A DNA stretch of 64,000 nucleotides, from positions 61,807,793-61,871,792 of the forward strand of contig OX326958.1 in the NCBI GenBank assembly GCA_946800325.1, given 5' to 3'. A model generated the notes under the pieces. The model was not told the origin of the DNA. It saw only the letters and a list, made by a program, of their open reading frames with translations, and did not search any database. A program made the translations under genes and the position numbers. Origin of the DNA: Luzula sylvatica. Its lineage: Eukaryota; Streptophyta; Magnoliopsida; Poales; Juncaceae. Of this stretch, positions 1 to 11,499 are shown piece after piece (within the stretch, counting starts at the first letter, position 1; each line of letters begins with the position of its first letter).

Positions 1-25
1 TCGCGAAGCGCGAGTAATCTCCTAG
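1..25 (+). mobile_element. Helitron 3' terminus (end only)
   Basis: The window opens inside a short GC-rich hairpin (CGCGAAGCGCG) followed a few bases later by CTAG, the usual Helitron 3' end (hairpin, short spacer, CTRR). Nearly the same end occurs at 48982-49006. The body lies outside the window. Confidence 0.6.
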
Positions 26-1242
26 TTAGGGTTTAATTCGACTTTGAATCTGCTCGACCCGGCTCAAAGTCAGGCTGCAATTATACAAGCTATTATTGAA
101 AAAACTTGAAGCCAAATTCGAGCAAACATCGAGTTACGAGCTAAACTAACAATCATAATTAAAATGTTAGTTTTGTAAAATATGTAATGAATTTATTGAT
201 TCATTTTTCTCGGAATTGATCGGTGACATAAACCCTCTGATGCAATTAAGTCGTCTTTATTTATTCTGTTTGATAATCTAAAAATTAACAAAATATAACA
301 TGCTTAAGCATATGAATACTTTGCCTATAATTAAATTTTAAAACATATGTTTGCCTATTAAATTTAAAAACATGTTGTTAACCATATTTTTGGTCATAGA
401 AAAGCTCATCGGTTCTTATGTTGCAGTGAGAGGAAACAAAAAAAAAATTAAACTTGGAATTTGCTTGGTTTGAGGTTAAAAAAAAAAGGAAAGGAAAATA
501 TTAAATATATGTTTGAATCATGAGAACATTACAGTTTTAAAGTTGGGTCATGAAAATATAATTATCATGTTTGATATATTGTAAAATGAGTGTGTAAAAA
601 TGATGACAAAATAAATTAGTAACAAAAAGAGACGAGCAAAAAATACTCTCTTCATTTGTAGAAGAATCGAATTTTTTTTATCATCAAAGAATCATCCCCA
701 AAAGGAAAAAGACCATATATGATGTCGTAAAAATTCGTCCGTTCTCTATATCATCAATTAATAATTAATTAACATGATAATTAACAAAAAAATACTTCAA
801 CAACGATTAATTGATATATAATTAATAATTTTTAATCAATATCAATTAATTACCAATGTTACAGAAATCGTTAGGCGCTAGTCGGACGGACGGACACCGT
901 CTAACGCCTAGAAGGATTAATTGGTTTTAGACGAATTTGTAATTTTACATAGTTTTTGTCATATTTTTTAATTTCTGTATATTATAATTTGTGCTATAAA
1001 TTTTTATACTAAAGCAGGCTGTGGACCTAAAAAAAATGCATAAAAAGATAGAAACTAAACATTAAAAAAAAAATGGGTTGTGAACCTAAAAAAAATAGAA
1101 GTGAAAAAACAAAATTTTAAGCCTAGGCGACCGCCTAAATCGATTTTTAGAACCATGTTAATTACTAATGAAATATTTTTTTATTAAGGTATAATGCGGT
1201 GTGTGTTTGGGGTGTGTGTTTGGGGTGGGGGGTGGGGGGTGG
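26..1242. other. AT-rich intergenic DNA, no gene seen
   Basis: Low-complexity AT-rich sequence with A and T runs. Around 868-912 and 1120-1140 there are two short GC-richer patches with inverted GGCG/CGCC motifs, which look like old transposon debris. No coding potential was recognised. Confidence 0.5.
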
Positions 1243-1251
1243 GGAGGGGAG

Positions 1252-1495
1252 GAGTGCGGTTTCTCTGTGGCCGCACAGTGGCAGCCACTTGTGAAACCGC
1301 CGACGTGGCTTCGTTTTATTGGTCAAAACAATGAATTTTACACATAAACCCCTACTTTTTCGGAATCCCCTAGACAGTTAATTTATATAAATTAGGGGTT
1401 TATGTGTAAAATTCATTGTTTTGACCAATAAAACGAAGTCACGTCGGCGGTTTCACAAGTGGCTGCCACTGTGCGGCCACAGAGAAACCGCACTC
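1252..1495. mobile_element. Foldback MITE, probably non-autonomous MULE
   Basis: Two arms of 103 bp (1252-1354 and 1393-1495) are reverse complements with a single mismatch that I could find, around a 38-bp spacer. The ends read GAGTGCGG and CCGCACTC. A 9-bp duplication GGAGGGGAG flanks the element (1243-1251 and 1496-1504). Long TIRs and a 9-bp TSD are the hallmark of Mutator-like elements. The flank is G-rich and simple, so the TSD alone is weak, but the arms are unambiguous. It lies about 140 bp upstream of the next gene's ATG and may affect its promoter. Confidence 0.85.
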
Positions 1496-1634
1496 GGAGG
1501 GGAGGGGAGAAATTTGAGGGAAGAAAATATATTAGTTGTGTTTAAAATGCGACCCGTGCGCTAATTATTCGGGTTCCCGCCAACAACAAAGCCCTTAAGA
1601 CAAAACCGATAACCCGATCCATTACACTGGAGAA

Positions 1635-4080
1635 ATGTCAGTACGCCGTCGTTTCGCACAGTTAATCGCCCACCGCCCCATATCGGCGTCGGCGAGAGCC
1701 GAGCCGGTGATCCGAGTCAGCAACAGCGTATCCCGGCTTGGCCCGCCTAAGGATGGGCCGAAGCCGCGTCAGTTGATGTCGCTCCCTCCCTTCCGTTCTT
1801 CTCGGCAAGCCGAACCGCTTCCCGGCCGAAAGCGGCGCACCGGCGTCGCGGAAGCTAGAGGTGTGACGGCTATAAGCTGGGTGAAGCACTACTTCTCCGA
1901 CGTGCCTCCAGATGTGGTTCAAACTCATTTCAGAAAAGGACTGGTACGGAAATTCAATTTCTTTGAATTTTTTGTTAATTCATAGCTTCATTTCCATGAT
2001 TCTTTTCTTCTCATGGATTTTCAGGTATTACTAGAACGATCAAACGGAGACGTCTCAGACAATGAATCTTCGCTTCGAGTTCCTAATTTAAGACAAGTAC
2101 AAGTAAAAAAAAAGCATATTTCTTCTTATTTAGCATGTCTAGCTCTAATTAACAGCCTATTTACAGGTTAAGCATAACGAGATTATGGATCCGGGTATGA
2201 AGATCCATTTACCCGTTTCGATTGCAGAATCGAAAATAAACAAACGATACGACACCATTCCAACAGCAAGTCTAAACCCAAATGCAGACGAAATCGCTTA
2301 TTTCAGAAGACTCGTAATCTACAAGGCATATTTTCTTTCTGTGAACCCTTTTACTTCTACAAAATTCAATTTGGCCCCTGAATTTTCTAAAATTGTCTCC
2401 AATTGCAGGATTCTGCAATAATTATGCTGAATAAGCCTCCTAAAGTGCCAGTGCAGGTAAAATATCACGTTTTATTCTTGCTAAATATAGTAATGTTGTA
2501 TTGATTTTCATTTTACTATGTAATGATTTTAAGGGAAATTTGCCAGTTCATAATGCAATGGATATTTTAGCAGGTGCGGCATTATCATATGGAAATGATT
2601 ATGGACCTAAGTTGGTAATATTTCATAGAACACCTTATCTTTTTATCTAATTAATTAAGTGCCATTAATTATTACTACTAAAATTTGTTTTGGAAATTAT
2701 TTTAGGTGCATAGATTAGATAAAGAGAGTAGTGGTTTGCATTTAATGGCGAGAACAAAAGATAGTTTTTCTCAGCTACAATCACTATTTTCTAGTGAAAT
2801 TAACTCATCAAATTTTTCATCTTCAAAGGTTTGTTTAGTTCAATTAATATATTTCTTGCTTTGTAGGAATATACGATATACATGATATTTTGAGATTTTT
2901 CAGGGGTAGACATGAAAATAATCACAGAGATAAACATCGAAATTGTCCTATTTATATATATTTTTTTGTGTTTTTTAGGCATGGAATAATAATGCGTGTG
3001 AAGCACTAATGCAGAAATATTGGGCACTTGTAATTGGTAGACCTAAAGAAAAACAAGGTTTGATTCATGCTCCTCTTTGCAAGGTAAAACCTAATATATC
3101 TTTTTTATTATTATTTTCTTTAGGGACTCGAAAATATTAAAAAAAAATGCTCTTCCAAAACCACTAAATATCAAATTCACCCTGTCCAAAACTCAAAATA
3201 TATCACATTTTCAATCTCCAAACATATATAGAGTCAAATAAATTTAATACAAAATTTTGAAATTCATCTACAAGAGTTTTAAAAGGGTAAATCTGATAAT
3301 TTGCAGTTTAGGAAGGGTAATTTCGATATTTTCACTTTTCCGTGAGTACATATAAAATCACACTTTCTTTTGTTTTCTTTCAATTAGATAAATTCACAGT
3401 ACTTGATTTATTTGTTTATATATACAGGTTTTAATAGATGAAGGGAGAGGAGAGAGAGTGAGACTGGCCCACGTGTCAGGTATAGATGGGTCCGAAGAAG
3501 CAGTAACAGAATATCGGGTCATGGGTCCCACTATTAACGGGTGCAGTTGGCTTGAATTATGCCCATTAACCCGCCTCAAGCATCAGGTACTCTACTATCT
3601 CAAAAAACAAAAAACGGGAATAATTTCACTTTCGTCCCTATATAACAAGTAAATATCAAAGATATCCCTATGGAACCTACATAATATCTTCATATGGGTT
3701 AATTTTTTAATTTTTTTTTGCAGTTACGTGTACACTGCGCAGAAGCTTTAGGGACGCCAATAGTAGGAGATTATAAATACGGGTGGTTTAAGCACGAAAA
3801 ATGGAAAAATTCTTCAACTCGTATAGACTACGAACCATTTTCAGGGGCTCCATATAAATTAAGACGGCCTGTAGGGTTAGATGTGCAAAAAGGTAGCGTG
3901 CTTTCTAAAGTTCCCTTGTTGCACCTTCATTGTAGAGAAATGGTCATTCCTAATATTGCAAAATTTGAGGGGGGTGATGGGAATTTGTGCGAGGATAAGA
4001 GTGATTTGTTGAGGTTTGTTGCGCCCATGCCTTCTCATATGAAGATTAGTTGGAATTTAATGTCCTCTTATTTGGTTTAA
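1635..4080 (+). CDS. RluA-family RNA pseudouridine synthase, probably mitochondrial
   Basis: Predicted enzyme converting uridine to pseudouridine in organellar RNA. Nine exons join in frame: 1635-1943, 2025-2096, 2167-2325, 2409-2456, 2534-2614, 2706-2828, 2979-3083, 3428-3586 and 3724-4080, giving about 470 residues, the usual length of the plant mitochondrial members. All junctions are phase 0. The catalytic motif HRLDKESSG is in exon 6, with Asp about residue 228. The conserved C-terminal block RVHCAEALGTPIVGDYKYG opens exon 9 (about 354-372). The first 35 residues are Arg/Ser-rich and nearly free of acidic residues, like a mitochondrial presequence. An S4-like stretch spans about 82-125. 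Intron 3 (2326-2408) starts with GC instead of GT. Exon 2 could instead end at 2102, adding two codons without a frameshift. Function and location are inferred from the family. Confidence 0.9.
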
Positions 4081-4431
4081 TATGATAAGTTTAGTACAAA
4101 CATATGCGAATAAAAATCTTAAATAAATTTTTAATTTCAAGATTCGTGCGAATATGTACATATAAAAAAAATAGTAGTATTCTTTTCAATAAATATAATT
4201 AAATTCATGATAAACACAGAATAACAAGGAGGATATTATCAAATAAAAGCCAAGATAAGTGGTGGAATATGAACATGAAAAATGTTCATTATTCCATCTG
4301 TATAAGAATCTCAAGTTTGTAATATGGTCGTTACATACAAATTACATACAAGAACAAAAAAAAAGTTCTCTTTAATTATGTGTTATGATATGAGATTGTG
4401 ATTCTTATTTCAGTTATGCTTGTGTGCTTAC

Positions 4432-4789
4432 AATATAGTGCCGGCCAGGAGACCAGCGAAGGTCACGGCAACGAAGGCCATGGAAGGTCACGACGGCTAA
4501 GGCGGCGAGTTTGCCGTCAAGATCGAACAATAAAGAGAACAAAAGACCACGACATACCTTGTTCAAGACGGCGCAAAGGTCAAGCCTGTGGCTGAGGCGG
4601 CCATATTAGGGTTTATCGTAATTAGGGTTTTCTCTTATTAATTTTCGATTAGGCCATACCGTAGGCAATAAGACTTTGTATGTAATTTCTAGTTTTTTCC
4701 TTGTTAAGGAAAATGTAATTCCTTTTTTTTTATTATATGACATCTTAAGGTGGCTAAGCCCCCTTGCTTCAAAAAAAAATATAGTGCCG
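4432..4789 (+). mobile_element. Short retroposed element with poly-A and 12-bp TSD
   Basis: The sequence 4444-4777 ends in a run of nine or more A and is flanked by the 12-bp direct repeat AATATAGTGCCG (4432-4443 and 4778-4789). The last 100 bases (T-rich, then GGTGGCTAAGCCCCC just before the poly-A) resemble the 3' ends of plant LINEs. It is probably a 5'-truncated LINE or a LINE-mobilised transcript. The small ORFs inside are not recognisable. Confidence 0.75.
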
Positions 4790-5230
4790 AGTCGAATCAT
4801 CCAAATACTTGGTACCACATCCATCAAAATTTTGTTAATTTATTATTTATTGTAATTTTCTCCAATAATTTCGGTTGCCAAATTATATTATTTGAAAAGC
4901 AAAAAAAAAAAAAAAACTTATAAATCTATTTTGTGTAAAACATCCTATACATCTAAATCTAAGGCTAATAATAGTTTGAACCATTCGAAATTACAATTAC
5001 AATTGTTAGGAAAAGATAATTTCAACGGTTAAACCCGCCTTATCTTACACTATCCACAAATATTTAAAAAAAAAAAAAAACACTACTCCGAATTAATCAA
5101 CAACTCGGAAGACAACAAATATAATATATAAATACATAAACGACTATAGTTACGAAGGAGCATACCAATCACTTATATCACCCCATATTTATGCATTCAA
5201 ACCTTTATAATTATACAAATTTCCATATAT
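4790..5230. other. Intergenic, 3' flank of the phospholipase D gene
   Basis: AT-rich sequence without genes. The stretch from about 5000 resembles 12280-13700 downstream of the paralogue, so the segmental duplication of the phospholipase gene includes this flank. Here the flank is uninterrupted (about 5038-5052); in the other copy the matching site holds an hAT element. Confidence 0.6.
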
Positions 5231-8200
5231 TTACATGGTTAACTCGTCAGGAATAGCTGTATGTGCACCTAAAACCTTGCCACCAACATCAGGAAAGTTC
5301 TCGAAACCAGGCAGTGATCCAACCGACCCGTTTGACTCGACTCTTATAGGATACTTAATCAAATGTCCTTGTAAAGAAACATTTTCCTCGGTGGTATATC
5401 TAGACCAGTTATCGCTTGCTATTTTATTCACGTGTTTCACGCATGCTAAACCCTCTGGCTCTTCGAAACGAGAATCTAGACCGCCTAAATGCTCTGCCCA
5501 TAGTGATTTTCTATATCCATACACCTGTACAAAAAAAAATATTACTCTAGCTGGTATGCAAAAATATTATTTGTTCGGTACCGACCTGGCCACGGGGATG
5601 ATTGTTATTATTGGAACTAGCCCAAGTGTGGTACGGTTGGTACGCACCCATAGCGATTTCGGTATCTCTCGAACCGTCAAGTGATCTTTGGTTTATATTC
5701 GCTGAACCCAACATGACATACTCATCATCCACTATCATGCCTTTTGAGTGCACGTATATCATGAACCTCCTGTGCCTTCTCGCCGAAGCAACCTATTCAA
5801 TTATTAGGTGGTAAGTGAAACATGTATACACAGTAAGTAATACTATTAATTTATTGTTTTATGGACTCACGGCAGAGTTCCTATTATTATTCTCGGAGGA
5901 AATATTAGGAAAATTATTGCTCTCTGATATTTCACGGTTTCCGAGGCAATAGAAATTAAGGTAATCTTCGGGATGCACATTTTCATTAGACCCCGATGAT
6001 TCAAGTTCTCGCCCTATTAATCTATACATCATCATCATTGTTTGTCGCTTCAATTGATCATCACCAACAAAAAGTTATTAACAATAATAACAAATATCAA
6101 ATAGTATATTTAATCGACTTGGTATATTTTTGTTATGTACCTGCCAAAAGAGAATTTCTTGTACTGCCGCGTCTTTAGGGTCTCCTTCAGGCCACATTGG
6201 TATAACTATATAAACGCAAAATCTCTCTCTTTTTCTTATTTTTTCTACGATTTTTAGCGCAAGTTCCATTGGTATCAGATTGTTTGCTTCTAAAATAAAA
6301 TTAAACAACATATTAGAACCTCATCTCATAGCCGCTTACCAGTGGAGCACGGTTTGCTTACCGCCCAAACATAAGAATCTTTCTTACCTGCACTTGTATA
6401 TGAAGGCCAACCATAGCTAGAGCCAATGAAATATTGATTCTCGATGTATATAAAACGCTTCGCAGACCTTATAGCTTTTACGTACGCAGTATGTATGCTC
6501 CTGTCGATTACTACGTTCTTTTCTCGAACAAGATTATTTAACTATTATTAAGAATAAAGATAATTTGAGTTTTAGAAATTATGCCAAAGAACGAAAAATT
6601 AAAAATTAAAAATTTAGAGTTGATAAAGTAAATTAAAAGATCAATCGGTTACCTTAGTCTCAGCATGATTGTCATATAAAGGGAACCCTTTCACCGACCC
6701 AGAGTCAATGGACCGAAAAACCTAATAAATTTCTCGGTAATTAACACTAAATTTGAACAAGAACACAATTATTTAAAGAAGGGATAAATGCACCATTGGT
6801 TCTTGTACTTCGATCGAATTCAATTTAGTCTTTGTAATCTGCATTTAACTTTTTTGGTCCTTGTATTTTATAATTATGTATATGGTTAGTTCATGAGTTA
6901 AAAAAAACACAAACTCCATTAATATTTTTTATAATTGAGCATTTCGCTCCTTTCAATCTTGCAAGGAAAAATACGTTCTCTAAATTTTATAAATGTGCTA
7001 GTCTCATCGTATGATTAGTCAGGGATTAACCACACACATTTTGATAAATGGACTAAAAAGTTTAAACGCGTCGCAGAAGAATTAAGTTGCAATCCGATTA
7101 AAGTACAGGGACTAATGGTGCAATCATCCTGTTGTACAAAATGTTATATTTGGGCGTTCAGAAGATTCGACATGTCATTATTTTATTGGTGGCATCATAC
7201 AAGAGAACGCTACATTATATATGACTACTTTTTTGTCTTTATTTTATGGGTATAGAATGTAGGGAGGTTTTCAAAATAATCAGACCTGAACATGCCAGTT
7301 TTCAGGATCATCTTCGTCTGAGACGCAGAAATGAGGATCCATCCAAGTTACGCGGTCTATTGTTATCAGAGAATCGTCTCTCCAACTTGTTTCTGTTTTG
7401 AACCAACTGAAGAAGGCTCTAAGTTTCGTTGCCTTTTTCCACCTTTGCTCGAAATTCGTCAGTATGTCGAGTGCCGCTGGCCCTTCGATCTTACAATGCA
7501 AGTCGTGCCATGGTTCTCTCGGCCCTTTTTCTTTTGTCTATATAACAGACAAGAAAATGAGAAAATATCATAAGAAATAACCTTTTTTTATGAAAGTAAA
7601 CAAAATAATTGAAAAAAGAATAAGGCTGTACATACATCAAAAGTGGGATTATGAAAATCGCCAGAAAATACGGAGTCGAGATCTTTAAAAAGCCTATGTT
7701 CAGGAGTATCATATCGTCCCTGAGAAATATCGAGCCCGCCAATAAAAGCACTTATTTTTCTTTGACCCGCAGAAGCAGAGTCTGTATCGAGTATAACACA
7801 TTTTTGGTGATGTGTGTATATCGTCCCCACAACCTGAAATTTTTTCATTTAAAGACTAAATGTTGGTAATGAGGATTTTAAATGAAATTAATACAATCGT
7901 ACCGAAAAGATTGAGTTAGATTTTTTTTATATGGGATAATCCCTATTCTTTGAGTGCTAAACATACGATGTCCTTCTATCCAAATCCAATTTTCCATTGG
8001 ATTTGGAAAGAATCCATATCTTGACAAATACACCAAAACGACATAGAATATTTATCGATCTTAAAGAATTTTCTCTAATATAAAATTGTTTATTTAGAAT
8101 AGAGGAAAATTAGAAGATGAATTTTATGGAAAAAATGTCAATTAGGAAAGATTGACCGATGAAATATAAACCGGAGGGGAAGTCTTAATATACCTCAGTC

Positions 8201-9740
8201 CTCAGTACAAATTACAATACATTCTTATTACCACGAGATGTATTGGCGGCTACAGATTATTTGATAGGAAAGGAAGTTGCGATGGGTACACTTGATGATA
8301 TGAATCACTTCAAAAATAAACATATTCGTTTTGTAGGAGATCGCTTACCGCATTAATTCGGTTCAAAATAAAAGTTGGAAGTAAGTAAGGAGATTAATTT
8401 GGAATAAATTATATATACTTGTTGTTTGATTAGGCTGAGTTTGCTACTTGGATATCGAGGTGATAGAATGCAAATAACTGAAGAATGCTTGAAAAACTTC
8501 CTAGTCTCCTCGTCATGCGTATTCATCACTCCTACCTATTATATTTATAATGACATCAAATATCAAATTAAGTAGTATATAAAAGAAGAGAAAAAGAAAT
8601 ACAAATTTGTCACCTTTTTGAGCATTTGATGGGAGGTTTTATCGTCCCAAACAAGCATACAAACCCTAACTCCTTCTCGGGACTTGTACTTTAGCAAATC
8701 TCCAAATGTTTGAAGCCCCCCCTTAGGCAAATTTCTTGTTGTCTCTCTCACTAGTCTAACTTTGTCGAATATCGACCACCCAACAATATATATTAAATGG
8801 CGTGCCTCGAGTATAGCATGGCAAATATCCTCCCAACATTTCTCATGTGCGAAAATTTTATCTCCATCTAATCTTATCTCGGGCAATTCCCCTTCTCTCA
8901 CATGTGCATCTTGGTATAGTTTCACCATTCCTTCTTTACGAAGAGGAAAATACGCATCTTCCACTCCTCGCCTTTCAGGATCCCCTGATTTTAATTCAGT
9001 TTATTTTGTCGAATATAATAATCAGAGGTATTGATTTTAAATTTTAATCAGGAAATGTTCATTCTTACCTGCAATTCCATGCACATATATCTCATTGTTA
9101 TCTACATGAACAAATTGTAAAGAAACATGTAATGCTGCCTCTGGCTTGACAGGCTGGCCTGACGAGTCAAGTACAGGAAGCCAACTATCGAAAGAATGGC
9201 CGGAGATGATGGTTGAAGCCGGAACAGTTGCTGTGCCGATGATTTGGGCGTCGAAAATGTCATTGTCTTTGACGATGAACTCAAGGAGAGAGGCACGATG
9301 GGCGAGAGGGATCTTGAAATTCTCGTTCCATTCAGGTTCGTCACAGTTGTGTATGACGTTCGAACGTGCTACTGTGGCACCTGCGATACAGACTTTGACG
9401 TATGGATCACTCGTAATGCCCTGATTGCAGAAGAATGAATAGTTACACAAATTTTCATGTCAATTTTGAAAGAAATTAATGGATTGAAGCTGCTCCAGAG
9501 GTTACATACCGTGTGCTTGTGGTGGAGATGCTGGAGATGGCGATGGTGTTGCGGGCTATGGTCCTCGCCATGTAGAGAGGAGAGAGCTCGGTTGATCTTA
9601 GGAGAAATAGAAACACAGGAGCCGAAGCAACCACGGAGGTGTTCAGAGCAGAGGTCTCGATTGGGGAGGTCTCGAGCCGAGATAATGGTGAGGTGAAGAT
9701 CGCCGTGGAGGAGATGGGCCTCACCGGACTTGGATGACAT
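5231..9740 (-). CDS. PLDDELTA: Phospholipase D delta-like (C2-PLD), intact
   Basis: Ca2+-dependent enzyme hydrolysing phosphatidylcholine or phosphatidylethanolamine to phosphatidic acid at membranes. Twelve exons, in reading order: 9510-9740, 9069-9420, 8614-8984, 8419-8535, 7636-7833, 7286-7537, 6653-6721, 6388-6517, 6141-6289, 5871-6047, 5586-5792 and 5231-5524. All introns are GT-AG and phases are consistent, giving about 848 residues. The C2 domain covers roughly residues 10-195 ([17 protein letters not shown], then ITSDPYVKV). HKD motif 1 is H366-K368-D373 and motif 2 is H697-K699-D704 (HSKGMIVDD). The C-terminus ([18 protein letters not shown]) is typical of the delta class. The loop just before HKD1 is about 11 residues shorter than I recall for the family; a small exon may be missed there. 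The last intron, 5525-5585, is only 61 nt and absent from the paralogue. The start is the ATG opening the [15 protein letters not shown]-terminus. Confidence 0.88.
8107..8355 (+). pseudogene. rpoB: Plastid rpoB fragment (NUPT) in a PLD intron
   Basis: Read on the plus strand, antisense to the phospholipase gene, this stretch encodes [18 protein letters not shown] and then [20 protein letters not shown]. These match a conserved block of the plastid RNA polymerase beta subunit, and upstream DNA also follows rpoB with small indels. It lies in the intron between exons 4 and 5 of the PLD gene. The corresponding intron of the tandem paralogue (16432-16508) is only 77 bp and lacks it. Substitutions and frameshifts show an old nuclear insertion of plastid DNA. 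Boundaries are approximate; 7905-8106 is also extra in this copy, with a perfect 11-bp hairpin at 7980-8006, but was not identified. Confidence 0.8.
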
Positions 9741-10034
9741 TGATGAAGACTTGGAAGAAGAGAATGGGGACGTGCAGGGTAGGGTTGACGGCCATTTGAA
9801 GGAAGCGTAGGGAGAAAGGTGAGAACTAGGTTCTTCGCTTGATGGACAACAATGGGTTTTCTAGATTCTTGGCGGGACGACCTGGGTTCCGAATCTTGTT
9901 TCACAGGACCACAACACTCACAACAGTCCCTTAGGGCGAGAACTGAATTACGGAATTTTAAACCCGAAAGGAAATCCTGGATATAAACCGAGAACTGCAT
10001 TTGGTGTTTTGTTTGGCTGCGTTTGGGAGGTGAG
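9741..10034. other. Upstream region of the phospholipase D gene
   Basis: 5' flank of the minus-strand gene starting at 9740. The first 120 bases resemble 17912-18060 upstream of the paralogue and are likely promoter and 5' UTR. No clear TATA box was picked out. Confidence 0.4.
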
Positions 10035-10530
10035 TATTGAAATTAATGTTTTTAATATTTTATTTAATAATATTATTAATAATTTGGGACAAGATTAATA
10101 ATTAATTATGTGTGAAATATGATGGATGCATATTAAATTAGGGGATGTATCTTGAAATAAATTGGTTTCTATGTAAATAGAAGTATTTAAAATTTGGATA
10201 AATAGAATGTATGGTTGAAAGGGTGTATTTAGGGGATGCTTATTAATCTCTATTTAAAGAGATCATGTACTGTATCAAATTATGAGAAAATAAATAAATT
10301 CAATTGCCCCTGTGGGCTGGGCTCTCTCTCTCTCTCTCCGTGTTCTTCTGCTATTTTATTGAAGATTTAATTGAAGCTTTTCATTGTTATCATATCCACC
10401 CCCCAATATAAAATCCTCATATTATCTCCAATCATATGAAGTCCAAATTCTAACATGGTATCTAGAGCCGAGGTTGTTTGCGATTGTTTCCGAAAACGAC
10501 GGTTATCGAAAATGACGGATATCGATATTA
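10035..10530 (+). mobile_element. Single LTR plus PBS of a TRIM-like element (fragment)
   Basis: 10035-10455 starts TATTGAAATTAATG and ends CTAACA. It resembles the LTR at 20900-21378 and is followed directly by TGGTATCTAGAGC, a tRNA-Met-type primer binding site with one change. About 70 bp of interior (ACGACGGTTATCGAAAA) matches the interior of the 20.9-kb element, then similarity stops. No second LTR was found. Confidence 0.65.
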
Positions 10531-10799
10531 AATAATATACATATATAACGTATCGTATCCTAGATTTTTTTAAACTGCCGTATCGCCGTATCCGTATCGT
10601 ATTGGATACGATACTCGTACCCATATTCGTGCAACACAGTGAGTAAGATGGGAATAATTTTTCAAGGGATAAGAGTTATTCTCCTTTATTCCTCTTTATT
10701 CCTCTATGTTAAACAATGTTTGGTAAGATGTCTGTCGGGGGGGATAAGATTTGAGAATGGAATCTCCCCCTCCCATTAAAAGTTGGATACTAAGAATAT

Positions 10800-11023
10800 G
10801 GTGAGGCCACGTCACCTGTACTGTTCAATGCCTGTTACTGTTCACTGCAGGGTACTGTTCACTGCCGGGTACTGTTCACTGTCAGTTACTGTTTACACCT
10901 GGTACTGTTCACTATCGGGTATACTGTTCACTGCCGGGTACTGTTCACTGCCTTTTACTGTTCACTGCCGGGTACTGTTCACACCCGGTACTGTTCACTA
11001 TCGGGTACTGTTCATATTTTACT

Positions 11024-11056
<33 letters not shown>
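10800..11056. repeat. Minisatellite (TACTGTTCACTGCCGGG) with 30-T run
   Basis: About a dozen imperfect copies of an approximately 18-bp unit with core TACTGTTCACTG occupy 10810-11027. They end in a pure T run at about 11027-11056. The ORF across it only reflects the repeat. Confidence 0.85.
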
Positions 11057-11058
<2 letters not shown>

Positions 11059-11418
11059 GTATGCCTTGTATTCTAAATAAAATATTTGAATTTTTCTTTT
11101 GGAACATATGATATGTTTTGAGGAGGAAAAAAATTTGTATTTATTGCATAATACTTGTGAGACTATTTAATATCAGATTTTTTTTTTAAATTAACATTTA
11201 TGAAGATTATTTTTGTTTTGCACTTATAACGTTTTAGATAAAATTATTATTTTATAATCATAACAAATTTTGAAAAATCCCAGTGAAGCGCGAGAAATAT
11301 TTCTATTTTCTTATCAAATAATATATCAAATAATATATTCCGCAGCGAAATAATATATCAAATAATATATAAAATTATTACTTTTGCTTATTATATTATT
11401 TCTTATCAAATAATATAT

Positions 11419-11448
11419 CCCGCAGCGAAGCGCGGGCTATTTTCCTAG
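11419..11448 (+). mobile_element. Helitron-like 3' terminus
   Basis: CCCGC-AGCGAA-GCGCGGG hairpin followed by CTATTTTCCTAG and host T. A related GAAGCGCGAG motif sits at 11286-11295, and ATAATATATCAAATA direct repeats fill the interval. The 5' end was not found; the element may include the minisatellite. Confidence 0.6.
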
Positions 11449-11499
11449 TGATTTTAAAAAGAAAATATTTTGAAATGTCCAGAGTGTCCTTTTTATCTA

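Noticed and set aside
1662..1928. Minus-strand ORF over exon 1 of the pseudouridine synthase
   Set aside because: Antisense shadow of a GC-rich coding exon.
10783..11076. 97-codon ORF rich in CYS-LEU-PHE-THR repeats
   Set aside because: A direct reading of the minisatellite and poly-T tract.
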